Part shown: piece after piece, positions 7,920-20,329 of the stretch
How the letters are laid out: every line of letters begins with the position of its first letter
Position numbering within the stretch: position 1 is the first letter of the stretch
Source: Whalleya microplaca
Lineage: Eukaryota > Ascomycota > Sordariomycetes > Xylariales > Xylariaceae
Direction of reading: 5' to 3'
Length of the DNA stretch: 64,000 bases
Assembly (NCBI GenBank): GCA_022497155.1
Contig: MU385713.1
Coordinates: forward strand, 992,001 to 1,056,000
Notes under the pieces: model-generated
Database searches by the model: none
The model's input: the letters and a program-made list of their open reading frames with translations, nothing else
What the model was told of the DNA's origin: nothing
Translations under genes and position numbers: made by a program

Positions 7920-10490
7920 CTAAGGTATCCTTATCTTTGGCAAGGTCGGTAGCCACCTAAAGCGCCTCTTACCACCATCATCCCGAGGCACATCGGAACA
8001 AATCACAACGTTAATCCTACCACCATCAGACTTCTCAAGCCTCACCAGATTGTTTCTCCCTTCTTTTTGCATGGCATTTTCTAGAGTGTCATCATCCATG
8101 TCGTTGGCGTCTTCTAGAACTTCTCTGAGTTCCTCGCCAACTAGCTGGGACACAGCATGCCAGACATTTCCCTGCCTCGAATAGCGGATTCGACGGCAAG
8201 AGAGGAAAGTTGTCAATAAAACACAGAAGAGGTGAAATCCAAGTAGAGATGCAACCGATATCAACCCCTTGCAGCCATATTTTTCCCATAGCTGCGCTGT
8301 CTGCACATGCCTCGTGCAGGTAGTTCGTACCTGGGTCGTCCCCTGAAACGTTTTGAAGTACTCGTAATAAAAGGTGAGTGCAAATGATGTCAGGAAGCTT
8401 TGCAATGCATCTGCTGCTCTGCCCGTTGCCCTCAGCGTGTCTCCAAATAGCGCAGCAGACTCGGGGTGTTGGGTCCTTCCAGCAACCTTGCAAAGTATAC
8501 ATCCCTGCCATGTTGGACGACCACCAGTACTAAGGGCCGTATGAAAAATTGTCTGGAGAGTTTTGTAAGTTTCCTGTACAAGGGTTTGGTTGTACCCATT
8601 GCGAGAGCCTACGGGGTTCGTGGAATTGTCTCCAGGTTTCCCCAAGCCAGTGACTGTAAGTATTCCACGCTCAGCAGGACTTGGACGCTGCGGATCTGTA
8701 CCATAAAAAGTACGGAGGGCAGAAGAGTCCCCAATGTCAATCATCGACCAATTCCCTGAAGGCTCTTTCAAGGGCCCACTTGCCACCATGTCCACGTATG
8801 ATATCTCGAAATTGAAAGCTGAAAAGCAGAGTGTGATATTTAGAAATCGACCCGGAAGAATCTGGTAGCTGCTCCATTCTCCATATCGATCAACAGGAAC
8901 AGCGGGAAAGTCGTGACTACCAGGTAGAGACGACCAGTCTGTAGTAAGCATGTTGCTTGCGTATATCAGATAAATTAAAGAATTATTCGTCCAAGGATTG
9001 TCGGTATTCGTCCATCCTATGCTTGTATTCCCCTGCCAGTATTCCCCACCCACAGCACCAACTGAGCAGAAAGAACTTTGCGGTCCTGAATTTTCGGTAT
9101 ACACACCGGCAACTGAACAATTGAAGTTTGCACTATAGCAGCCTACTGAGTTGCACAATTGCGTAGTAGAATGAGAATCTTAAAGGCTTTTGCCATAATT
9201 CAAATCCCCAGCGATTATGCCAGCCGTAAAGGTCTCAGTGTCAAACCTTGTCTCATGCATGTTACTGTAGTAAATGCCCTTGATATTTGGGCGCATACAA
9301 ACAACTCTTGAATTCATGACAGCGGCATTTCCTTGAAAGGAGCGAATGGCTGTCCTATTCTCCGTTGTTGCAAAAGGTAGAACGACTCTCTGCTTCAATC
9401 CGGCGTCGCTGAACCCGTGTACATCGGGACTAGACGAAAAGTTTGATTGGACTTCTCCATAAATGGCGTTAGTCGGTTTTTCCTGTTCGTAGTTTGAAAG
9501 CCATATGGATCCAAAATCATGATTGATATAACTTTTGGCATTGACAGGTGTGAGATCGCCAACAAGAGTTGAATCGAGCAAATCCGAGAATAGAATAGTT
9601 GAAGAGAACTGAATAGCAATAGTGCTTAATGTTAAGGCGAATACCAACAAGGACTCAATGCGGACAATTCCCTGTCTCGATGCAATTACGAGCTTCATTA
9701 GACTGAGCGGGCCATCATTGATGCCTCGTATGACGAAGAAGTGAACAATTTGGGACTTGCGGACCTTCCACTGCTCGAGGATTAATGCAGCCAGCATGGC
9801 AGTGCATACAGTTGCCTGAGCAGCAGTCACGGTGCGGATCAGGAGGGCGCATAGCGTTGTGGCTTGAGTCATCCAGCCGTTTAACATGATGGCACGCCAT
9901 GCTCTAGATGCATCTGCCGCTTCAGCATCTGCCCCATGTCCGGTCCAGAGGAATATCAAGAACCCGAGACCAGCCAGGCCACTGAGAGTCCCTCCAACGA
10001 TAACAAGGCATCCAGAAATTCCGAGAGACTTTCGTATAGATAGTCTTGAGGGTTGAACCGGGGTCATCACAATCTCCGGACCTTCATTATTGCTGTAGCC
10101 TGCTTCTTGTGATGGCCGTTGTTCAGGGGTTGTATATTCACCCGTGACCTGAGATACGACCGATGCCATTTCTGAATCCTGGAGGTCTCTCTGACTAGGA
10201 CCGCCTAGAGTGGTCTGGTCGTTTGTATTAATTGATCGCTCATCCTTCAATGTGAAAGATAGTTGTGCCAGAATCAATGAGTTTGTATCCGTCGTTTCTT
10301 CCGTCTCCAGTATCCCTGGCAAGACTTCTGAACTATTTGGCTGTCCAGCTATAATTCACGTTAGCCCCCCATCTATTTAATTCAGGGATGATCAAAGAAC
10401 CGTGAACTTCCGTGCATGAAGAAGAGGAAATGAAAGAAGCATACAGTCGAGGTTACCAACGAAACCTGGAGCGTCATCATTTCTAGCCAT
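7920..10490 (-). CDS. Fungal multi-pass membrane protein with internal stop or 3n intron
   Basis: Exon 1 (10457-10490, MARNDDAPGFV) is joined across a 108-nt intron (GTAACC...CTAAC...ATAG) to a long frame from 10348. The protein has a disordered N-terminus, then three hydrophobic blocks (GCLVIVGGTLSGLAGLGFL, the region around ATTLCALLIRTVTAAQ, and LLVFALTLSTIAIQFSS). A large Cys- and Asn-rich, probably extracytosolic region (NCSVAGVY and others) follows, then a last membrane segment (VASLLGFHLFCVLLTTFL) and a charged cytosolic tail. The frame is interrupted once, by TAA at 9180-9182, yet continues in the same frame on both sides. A 120-nt intron (9146-9265, GTAACA...CTCAG) would remove it and give 780 residues. 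Alternatively it is a nonsense codon (a CAA-to-TAA change would fit). Family unnamed; no enzymatic motif seen. Confidence 0.65.
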
Positions 10491-12087
10491 CGTCGTTTGG
10501 ATCGGAAGATGTAATGCTTAAGTGAAGTATTCACAGAATGCCTTTTGACAAAAGACTTGATAATATTGAGCACAGTAGCGACTCAAGCCTACAAGATGGA
10601 AGCTCTGAAGCCTTTATATGCAATACTTTGCCAAATTTTACTGCTCGATAAGTCGGGCCGTTGTCCATGGCGGGATGAGTCCAAGAGACTTCAGATCGGC
10701 AATGACCTGAATAGCTGTGCCATGCTGACTCCAAATGCCTTGCCAACTTGTATATGTGAAGCAGTGCCGTTGGGTGCCTCTCTTCATCATTATTGCTAAC
10801 ACCACAGCTTCTATAGTGGTGCGCTTCTGGCAAGTATTGGGGGCGTACATGTCCTACCGTAGACGACTGCGTATTCATTTACCTTTAACAGATCTTATTT
10901 CCCATTATCCACTTAAGTATGTGAACGATTGAAACATCTTTCGGTGAGGTCGCACAAAAGGACGTTCGGAAAGACATAATAAATATAGTAGTTAGAATTT
11001 GGGGCTCTACTCCATTCAAGGGTGATTGGCACATACCGCGAGCTAAAATCGCCCTTCATATATTCTGATGTACCAATTACACACCGTAACAGGGATCCTA
11101 TAAGATACGCTGAGCTCCTTAACAAGGTCTTTGCACATGCGACCTTGTCAGATGTCTTATATAAGCTGACAAGCTGAGTATGTAGTAGGTCTTCGCAAGT
11201 CAGCACACTGCAACGCTGCCAACTGAATTTTGCTCCTAACCTCACTAAAAATTCTGTTATAATTACAGCTATTGCTGCATCACATGTAGAGGCCCCCATA
11301 CGGCACACGCATCATCTACAGGTTACCCCCTTTAATAATGCCAAGATCTGCGGTGGAGAGATACAGCAACAAATCTCCGTTATAAGGTAATGTTTCAATA
11401 TAAACAAGGCTAGACGAAGTAGTTTGGAGGTATAACTGTAAAAGGAATACTTTTATACAAGATCGTGCTTGGTCGTCGTAAGGGGTTTTCAACAAGAGCA
11501 TGAATTCACTACAAGAGCCCCTGAATAACATGAATACAGGGGGTGACCTGTACATGGAATCCCCACTAGGTCCAAGGCTCATCAAAACAGAAGACATCAC
11601 GTTGTTCATTCTTCAGCGACGTTTTGAACATGTTTTCCCGCTATACATCCTAGAGTTTTATCTTCATTCAATCTCCAACTCAGCTCAGCTCAGCGCAGTT
11701 CTTCATCCACCGCGAGACGACGACGATCCGCTCATCCCAACTACCTACGATCCATTGATTCGACACATAGTAGCTAAGTATCCAAGGAAACCAATCCAGC
11801 ACCCTCACTCCCTTTCTCACACATGCCATGGCCCTTTTAAGCGAGTCTTGAGATATCACATATCATTCACGCCGTGCCTCTGCCTCTGCCTCTGCCTCTA
11901 CCACTACCACTACCACTACCTCTCTACCTCTCTGCCTCTCTCATATGATAATGAGCTACATACATAACGTATCAGCATTCTGTTCTGTTCTGTACTGTTC
12001 TACTGTCGTCTCATGACATAATACTTTCTGAGGAGCGCGTGGAGCGTTGGGGAAAGAAAAAAAAAAAGCAGTTATGTTTACGTAGGT
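10491..12087. other. Intergenic, no gene seen
   Basis: This lies between the 5' end of the membrane-protein gene and the 3' end of the IRA-type gene. Short ORFs on both strands lack recognisable domains. The right end carries a CT-rich tandem repeat and may contain a last small exon of the neighbouring gene (about 11958-12012). Confidence 0.5.
11874..11942. repeat. Hexanucleotide/trinucleotide microsatellite
   Basis: Successive TGCCTC-type hexamers pass into ACCACT-type units and back to CTCTCTACC-like units. It is simple-sequence DNA in the 3' flank of the IRA-type gene. Confidence 0.85.
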
Positions 12088-15000
12088 TTAGGGAATACTA
12101 ACCTCGATGAGCTTCTCCGTCAGCACGAAGCACTGCTTGTCGGGCTCCTGCGCCTGCGTGAAGGAGCTCGAGCGCCACAGGCCCTCGAACCCCATGTCCT
12201 CCAGGATGTCGTCCAGCACCGCGCTGCTGCTCTCCATCGCCTTCGTGAACTTGGTGTCGGAGGACAGTTCCTGGAGCAGAGAGTGCGCTGCCTCTAGCGC
12301 TGACGAGCTCTGCCCGTGGAGCAGGACTTCGTCTAGGAGCGAAGCGATGGTAGGACATCTATGATTTAATGTTAGCGGTCTAGCCCTATGAATCCTGATT
12401 GTAGGGGTTGGGGCCATAGCCAACTTACAAGTGTAAAATAACTCCAGGTCTTTCTATCGCCAACTCCGTCAGCCAGGATAGTGTATGTGTCTGCACCGCC
12501 TCATCCAAGATCTGGAAATCCACCAACTCGATAGTAGTGTTCAGCAAGATGTCCTTATCCTTCATGTTTTCGAGATCATCCAAGCTGCGAGTCGGCCCCA
12601 GATTAGCCACGCTAACCGGGTTGATACCGGCCGACCAGAGGCATTCCTTCAGGTCTTCAGGGGTGACGGTGCGGGCCTGGATAAGAGCCAGATAGGGCGA
12701 GGTGTGGAAATCTTCGGAGAGCTCCTTTGATGAATCTATCGTCATCTCGAGGAAAGTGGACAGAACCCGAAGAGTGGATGCTTTGGTGGCAGGGTCTGTC
12801 AGCCCACGAACAAGACAGGCACAGACTGCGAAGTGGAAGCCGTCAGGTGTGAAATGGATACCGTAAACCTCGTCTAACGGTATCGATGCCTCCTCTAGGT
12901 GTCCTCGGCCTTGCAGGAGAAAATGTGCCATCTTGTCGCTCCTCAGCTCGCTTGATGTCCCGATATTAGTCAAGACAGCCTCTAGGAACAGAGCAGTGCA
13001 GTTGAATAGGTTAGCCGGCACGAGACGGACTAGGGAAATTGCTAGCCAGAATAGCTGTAGCCCGTAACGAGAAGCGGAGGTAAGCTTGGCGATCATTTTA
13101 GACAGGGATGTAACGATGGCGACGAGCATATCGCTGCCGTTATCTTCTCCGAAACGGCTAATACTGTTGCGAAGTGCGACGAGGACCTGGTAGAGCAAGT
13201 CATCATCAACCTCTTCACGAGCCAAGCATCCCATAACGGTGAAAGCCCGCGGCTGGATGGCAGGATTGTTCTGGAAAGCAGTGCTGGCAACCAAGCTCAT
13301 CCATCTTGACCGCCACGCGTTAGCCATATCGACAGATGGAGCAGCCACGGAGCACGTCTCGAATAGCATAGCCGCAAGGCTTTCGGTAGCTGACAATGTA
13401 GAGCTACTCTCATGGGTTGTTGAGATAGACGTTCCATCCCGCGACAAGACCGTAGGAGGCGCAAATATGTCATTCCTCGGCTCAGCCAATATGTCAAGCG
13501 TGCTGCGGAGTTTCGAAAGTTTCGTATCATCCAGTTTGAAGGAGGTGCAGGAGGCATGAATCGAATTGATCAGCAGCCGATGTACTAGCGTCCGAACATC
13601 GAAAGGGCCTGTGTTCGCAAGCATGGTGACGATATGAAATATCTCGGGGAGGTAGAGCTGAGACTGAACGCCACAATCGAACGAAAGGGAAAGGCAAAAC
13701 TGAAGCAAAATGCATATCTCGCTCCAAACTGCGTTTTCAGGGAGGAACTTCGTTGGTCGCAGTGAAGATCTATTTAATGCCTTCCTGAGCCGCGCTATTA
13801 TCTTGCCACGGAGTGTTATTGTACCAATAGCTGTCACTATTGACGTCAAAGCTTGAGTATGCTCATCGTACATTCCCAACGCTAGTGCGGCCTTAATGAT
13901 CTCCTCGAGGAAGAGGTCCAGTAGGGTCTCGTCCTTGTAAATCGCAGGCCAAACTGTGTACTCCAGGGTTAGCGCCAGAGAAGGATCCATCACTGTCACA
14001 TCTATCAGCCGCCGGAAGATAGATGCGACCTTCTCCTTGGCCTTTTCGCTGTCGGACTCGTCACCTAGAAGTGACGTGCGGAGACCGGGTATCCAGGGCG
14101 CCATATAGGCCAGGCTTAATGGCTTCTGTTCATCGGAGAAGCTTTCCCATCCGACGAAGAACTCATTCAAGAAATCTGAGGTCAAATTCGGCTCCTCCTG
14201 GGCCAACGTTTTACTAATGTTGACGATGAATTGAGTCGGATCCAAGGGAACTGACACATCTGCACACATTATTAGTAAATATAACATCGAGACTTATATA
14301 GAATATCTTTACCTTTGATACACATGAACTTCGAGGCTGCCTTGAACTTGAAAGCCCGACAAAGAGCGCCGAGAAGGTTGTAGGACGAAACCCGAAGTGT
14401 CGGATCCGAAGCAGCAAGATTCGTCAACGCCAGGTTCAGTAGTGTTCCAGGCACATCTTGTGGTCGTATGAGCCTCTCGAAAGACTTCAATGTCCGGGTG
14501 TCTTTGCCATATTTCGCTTTCGCTCCACGGATAGCCTGCAAGACGTCGGCCTTCTTCGGACTCTGGAAGTACATGACAATCTTGCCGTTGTCCGCACGTA
14601 AGCCGAAAGCGGAATCGTCCTCGGTAGGAATCGAAGTCGGCGCTTCGTCCACGTCTCCAAGGCGAAAGATATCATTGACGATGGCGCTTAGACGATAACT
14701 TGGGTGCACTTCTTGCTTTTTCACGGTAGTCACTTGAACAAACTGGCCACCGACCTTGATGGTAACCTCAATCTTTCCCTTGGTCTTCGAGAGACGAGTC
14801 ATCGGCTGGAAAACGTAGCGGGTGTCTGTCACTACGCTGATAGTTTCTTTCGGAAGATGGAGCTGGCTCAGGTGGAAATGTGCTTGGAGGTCCTGAAGGC
14901 TGCCAAGCAATTGATAATCCACGTTACCTGGATTGAAGACGCTCGTCTCACTTTTAGTCGCCACGCGAAGAATGCGCCGGAAACATTTCCTTCACTATGT

Positions 15001-18000
15001 TAGCATAATAATACAACATGATATATCATCGATGTTCTTACCTGAAAGCGCTGTTCATGTTGTAGACATAGATCCTAGTCAACTGCTGAGACAACTCATT
15101 CGGGCTCAATAGTTCCATTTTCTTGAACAGTTCATCAGGGGGTTCGTTTTGACCATTGTAGCACGTCGCATCAATGAGTAAACCGAAAGGTTTATGCCAC
15201 AGCCGACTGGCAATCTACACTTCTGTCAGCGCCTTGGATTCTAGAATCGCAGACTGCTTAAGATGACTTACCTTCAAGTAGGAATACAAAAGGGTATCAT
15301 AGTCTATAGAATCTTGATCGATATGGCGAAGAATCACACAAATAGTAGAGAGCCCATCCTTGCTCTCACCACCGTCGTAAATAGCGCGAGATGTCGTAAA
15401 GGAGTCGGTGCTCCGGAAAGCATTCCGAAGCATGAAATGCTGGAATCGGGAATAAGCAAGGGGGCTGTTCGCAGAAATCTGCGGGCGGTTCCAGGTGACC
15501 GCCAAGGGTGGTGGCCCCAGGTTAGTGATAAGGGCTCGTAATGGTTCGAGCACTGGCGTGCGGCCGCGGCCGGATTCGTTGGGCGAGCGAACGTGATCGC
15601 GTCGCTCTTGTGATATGAGTCTTTGGCGGACGTGGTCCCAATGGTCGTACAAGAACCTATGTAAAGCCACGCAAGACCCAAAGTCGAACGCCTCGCTATC
15701 TGATTTAAGCGCATCGAGGCTCTCCGGGGGAACCTGTGTAGTATTAGCACATGTCACATCGGAAACACGATGTACGTTGCTTACGGATATTTCCCGGAGA
15801 AAAGTCGTAACCTTGTAGATGTTCTGCGTCAAGAAGTCGTTCAGGGGATACATGTAGGGCTCCTTGGCTCCAAACAAAACGTTATTTGCCAAGTTCTGGA
15901 TGACTTTGGCAATCAAAAGTAAACCACGTCGCATCTCTTTGGACGGAGGGACGTTGACAAGCCCTTCCGCTTCTGGCGCAACAATAGCAGGGCAGAAAAA
16001 TCTCAGAAAGATGAAAGCGCCGACTGCCGTATACTTCGCCTCAGGAAACCGAGGCATTACGGCCATGGATATCTATAAGGCATTAGTAAAGACACTTCAT
16101 CCACATCGAGTAGACCTAAACTTACTATACTGCAGATCTTCCTGAACGACACGGGGATATTCGCAGAAGATGCACAAATATCATCAACGAAGACCTTAGC
16201 AACAATCCGCAGCTGCACGGCATTCTTCTGCAGCTCTTCTTGGGAAGAAATTCTAGTTGGGTCGAGCTCGAGATCAAGGTCCTTGGAAGTCAGCATCAAC
16301 CTCTCAACCACTTTCTGCAGCGTGCCTCGGAGGTAGCTCGCCCCTTTCCACTTCGCGTAGACGGAGAGTATCTTCGTTGCAACACAATTCCGACGTAGTA
16401 TTTCTGATTCGTTCTCGGTATCTTCAATCTCCTGTTTAATCAACGCCTCCATGAGATTGAACGTGAGCCCACGAGACTCGAAAATGTTAAGCATCGAGAT
16501 AGTCAGCTCCTCGACTTCGCCGCTTGGGCAGACTGTGCTAATAGCAACCGCAAGGCTCATATCCTGGGTAAGGAGCTCCAACAACTCCGCGTACTTCTCA
16601 TTCACCGCCTTGTCGGACAAATTACTAAACTCAGTCCCCTGGACCAAGATATTGTACAGGACCTTGACGAAGGCCGTGCGGATCTCCACGTTCTCGTGAT
16701 ACCCGATGCTCAGGGAGTGCTTGAGTCCGACATCGATATTCGCGCTCAGGAGATTCGAGAGAATGGTAATGGCCAGTTCCGACGTCGATCCCGCCTCGTC
16801 GCGATTCGACGAGGACGCGATGAGATCGCCCCTGAGGCTGTCCGAGGGCTCGTAGTTGAGCAAGGAGAGGAACCTGTTGAAGTACGTGTGGAACATCTGG
16901 GACTTCAGCTCGCTGGTGCCGGCGTCGTTCTGGCCGTCCCCGGGCTGGAGGGGCAATCTGTACGTGAGTTCAGCGAGACAGCGGCGGCAAGCTTTATCAA
17001 GGTCTTTTTGAACTCGCGAGATGTCGTCTTGACGCGATTGCCCGACGCTGACCTCTGTTCGTGGAGATCGAGGTCGAGCGATCCAACTGAATATGTATTC
17101 CAGGAGTTGATTTCGTTTCCTCACGTCATCACGCAGATTGAGATGCTCCTTTTTCCGCGTCACGGACTCGCACATTTGACATATCTTGATCTTGACCCTC
17201 AAGCTGGCTGAATTATCAGCAACCCCGTCTAGGAACTTGGCAAAGCTCAAGCCGAGGGAGCTAAAATGGATTGACGACGCGGCTCCCAACTCAGAAGGCG
17301 TTTCCAGACGTTCTACTAATGCTTTCAGTAATGATGCCGCTTGTTCGGCGAATACGATCTCGCCGTCTGATCCCTTGCCGGACGCTTCAAGCGCACCGGT
17401 GAAAAGCACCTCAAGCTCGGACTCAAGTGCTCTGAACAGAGGCTGATACAAGGTCGGAGATATTTCGGTGGACAAGACTTCTCTGATCGTCTCTCGGACT
17501 CGCACGTTGGCACATGCGAGAAGTTGAGTGCTGAGTCGAAGATATCGGTTGAGAAGGGGTTCCTCGTGGTGCTCAGACGAAAGACGATCAATCCATTTGA
17601 GACCGCTAATGGCAGGCTCTTCAAGGATGTAAGCTTGCTCGGCGGTGCAAATACCTCCCAGCGACGCCAGGAAACCGGACAAATTCCGCCATTCGGAGAA
17701 GCTCTTCTCATCCACATTATCGATGGAAGTTGTAGAGACGTCCTTGGATAGGTGGATCCACTTGTCGAAAGCGGTCTCCCAAGCATCGAGGATGCCGGCG
17801 CTTGGATACTGCATGCGCCTCAAGAGGGTACGTATCCGCTTCTGAAAGGCCATCATGCCTGTGAACCTAAAGCCGCGGAAAGCAATATCACCGTAAACTT
17901 CGCTATTTCGTAATATCAAATTCGCTGGTTTCGCTGGCTCTGTCGTCGAATCTAGGATGCGGCATTCCTCGTTGAAAAGTCCGATACAGGAAGTAACTAG

Positions 18001-20329
18001 TTGGCAGGTGTCGATGTCTGCAGAGCAGAGCGATATTAGGAAGAGAGCTTCTAGTTTAATACAAGTGGCCGTCCGCTCTGGGACATCCTCTGACACTACC
18101 GACAGTTCCTGTGATAGGGTTAGCATGCACTCCTGCGGGGACTTTTCACTGTTAGTTAGTATCTGACCTGAACTGAGGTGATAAGTAGTAGTCGTGACTC
18201 CAGATATCCGTGGATTGACTTGATGATTGAGTCATCGCCCTGTTGCTCATATTTCTCGCACATTTCCATCAGGACAAGTGATCTGCGGTGAATCATTAGC
18301 CACAGCACATGACTACTTGATCAATACCCACGTACGTCAACTTCCAGAACTGAGTCCTGAAGCCATGTGAGTCAATACGTTTCGACTTGCGCAAAGAGGA
18401 GAGGATCCCATCGTTAGCGAGTAGCTTCTTGCCTAGGCCACTGGCAAGAGCTCTGACCGAATCGTTTGCTGTCACCAGGCAGGACACGAATGCTTCGAAG
18501 ATTTCTTCATAGAACTGCTCCCCTGGGAGGCTGTCCGATGAAGGCGTCTCGAATAAGGTCGACGGAGAGGCATCGAGAAACCTAAGGATGTTGCATATTA
18601 CAGACGCCGATGAGGAACTCGTTTCCGAAGCTTTGCGTTGAGAATGGCGGTCTCCCGTATACATATCTGCCGACATCGCCGACATCGCCTTCAATTGGCT
18701 CTGTATAAACCCCGCGGCCTCAGCAAAAAGGCGATGGTAGTCCTCAGCGTTCGGCTGGCGCGCAAAGTACGAGCACGCCTGAATGAGTGCGATCTTGAAG
18801 GTCTGGGGCGCAGAAGGGTGAAGGCACGACTGCGTCAACGATTCCACACATCCCTCGAAATTCAAATGCGTAAGGCTGATGAACGCGGCAGTAGTCAAAT
18901 CTTGCTCAAACAGGGAACCCTCACCATTGGGATGATACCGGCGGAACACGGCGTCTCGAACCTCGTCCTGGACATCCATGGCGTAACTTACGATGGCGGC
19001 ATCTCCGTCGTCGTCGAAATGGCGGGCGGCGCGGAGAAGGCCGACTAAGCAATATCCGGCTGCATCGTTTTTATTTCTAAGTGCCTTCCTGAGACTCTCG
19101 AGAAACGCGACTTTCTTCGCCATACCGCCGGTCTTGGCATCCCGCATGTTACTGGCCACTTCGAAGACCTCGGGGACGAGCATGAGCAGAGCCGTCTGGA
19201 GAGGGTACAGCGTCGATCGCTTCTTGCTGTTGTCAACTATAGTCTGGGTCATATCAAAGAGAGTATCAGGTCCACCTTCGAGCTTCCTATGCTGACTGTG
19301 CAACACAATAAACTCCTCCGGGAAGCGCTCGATCCACCTGGTGATTAGCAGGGGCGCGGTAATCGCGACAGTATTCTGGTAAGCTCTTCGAAAATGCAGG
19401 AAACTCGAGCAAAGCTCTTGAAGGACGAGCCCTAGTTTCTGGCCATCAACCCACATATAAGAGATAAACCGCAGTATTACCAGTGACGTCTTCTCGTCTT
19501 CGGCCATAGCCAGAGTCGGGACCATGCCGACTTGTGCCGGGGCTGTGATCCGGATGCTGTAGATTACATTCCTTATATATTCAAAGCAAGCAGCCCAGCT
19601 CGAGGCGGACACGAATTCGATAAGAACCTTCAGATAGGGTTCGATGTTTTCCATAGAGTCGCTCGTCACAGCCTTGTCCTCGCGAGAAACCACCGAGCTA
19701 CTCGAGGAGCTGGCAGCCGACGCTGGTTCATGAGAATGAGGATCGAGTACGTCGCACACAGTAGATTCGTCTAATATTGTCCTGGCAGGTAAAACATAGC
19801 CCTCCGGCAGCGGTTCAAGTAGACGCTTGAAATGCTCTAACATCCTAGTCACCAACGCCTCGTCCAACGGTTCGGGCGTCCTAAGTTTAGCTGTGTCATA
19901 GTGAAGCCCCCAACGGTCCTCGGGGCCATCTTCGCGGAGCGCCTGCCAATGAGCAGAGCAGCAGTCGGCGGCGAGAGATAAGACGTAGACCTCAGTTAGA
20001 TGTATGTGAGGTGGGTGGCTTGCGAAAGATTTATATGGGCGGCCTAGCTCTTCCAAAAGCGACACCAATGCTTCGAGCACGACGGCTACAGACGTGGCGC
20101 TGATCTTGATGAGAGTCGCCCGCGTGATGCTTGCGACATCGTCCTGCTTGAGGTCTTGAACTGGCGTGCCGGTCCGATGCGGGAGCTGTGAGGAAGAAGA
20201 CGTCAGTTAGCAACCATGCTGCTGTTATATATATAATACGCAGCGACGACGGTGGGTTTTGGGTTTGTCCATTACCCTAGTGGTAAGTCTTTCGACCAAG
20301 CAACCGACAAGGCCCGCATCACCGTTCAT
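12088..20329 (-). CDS. IRA: Ras GTPase-activating protein, IRA/neurofibromin type
   Basis: Ten-exon model of about 2575 residues. Exons: 20276-20329, 18336-20185, 18168-18282, 16126-18132, 15785-16072, 15272-15733, 15042-15214, 14313-14989, 12429-14259 and 12088-12358; the total is divisible by three. It should stimulate GTP hydrolysis by Ras and so damp Ras/cAMP-PKA signalling. The start MNGDAGLVGCLVERLTTR is followed by a long helical-repeat region. The RasGAP domain spans exons 4-6, with the arginine finger in ILRRNCVATK (about residue 1254) and the signature FLRFFCPAIVAPE (about 1364). A CRAL-TRIO/Sec14-like segment (SRLWHKPFGLLIDATCYNG, about 1592 on) and a PH-like part (from about 1650) follow, as in NF1, then a long C-terminal helical region. 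Intron 3 is only 35 nt (18133-18167; GTTCAG at 18173 would give 41). At the 3' end GAG is followed by a GTTAGT donor-like site, so an extra short exon ending near 11958 is possible. Confidence 0.93.
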
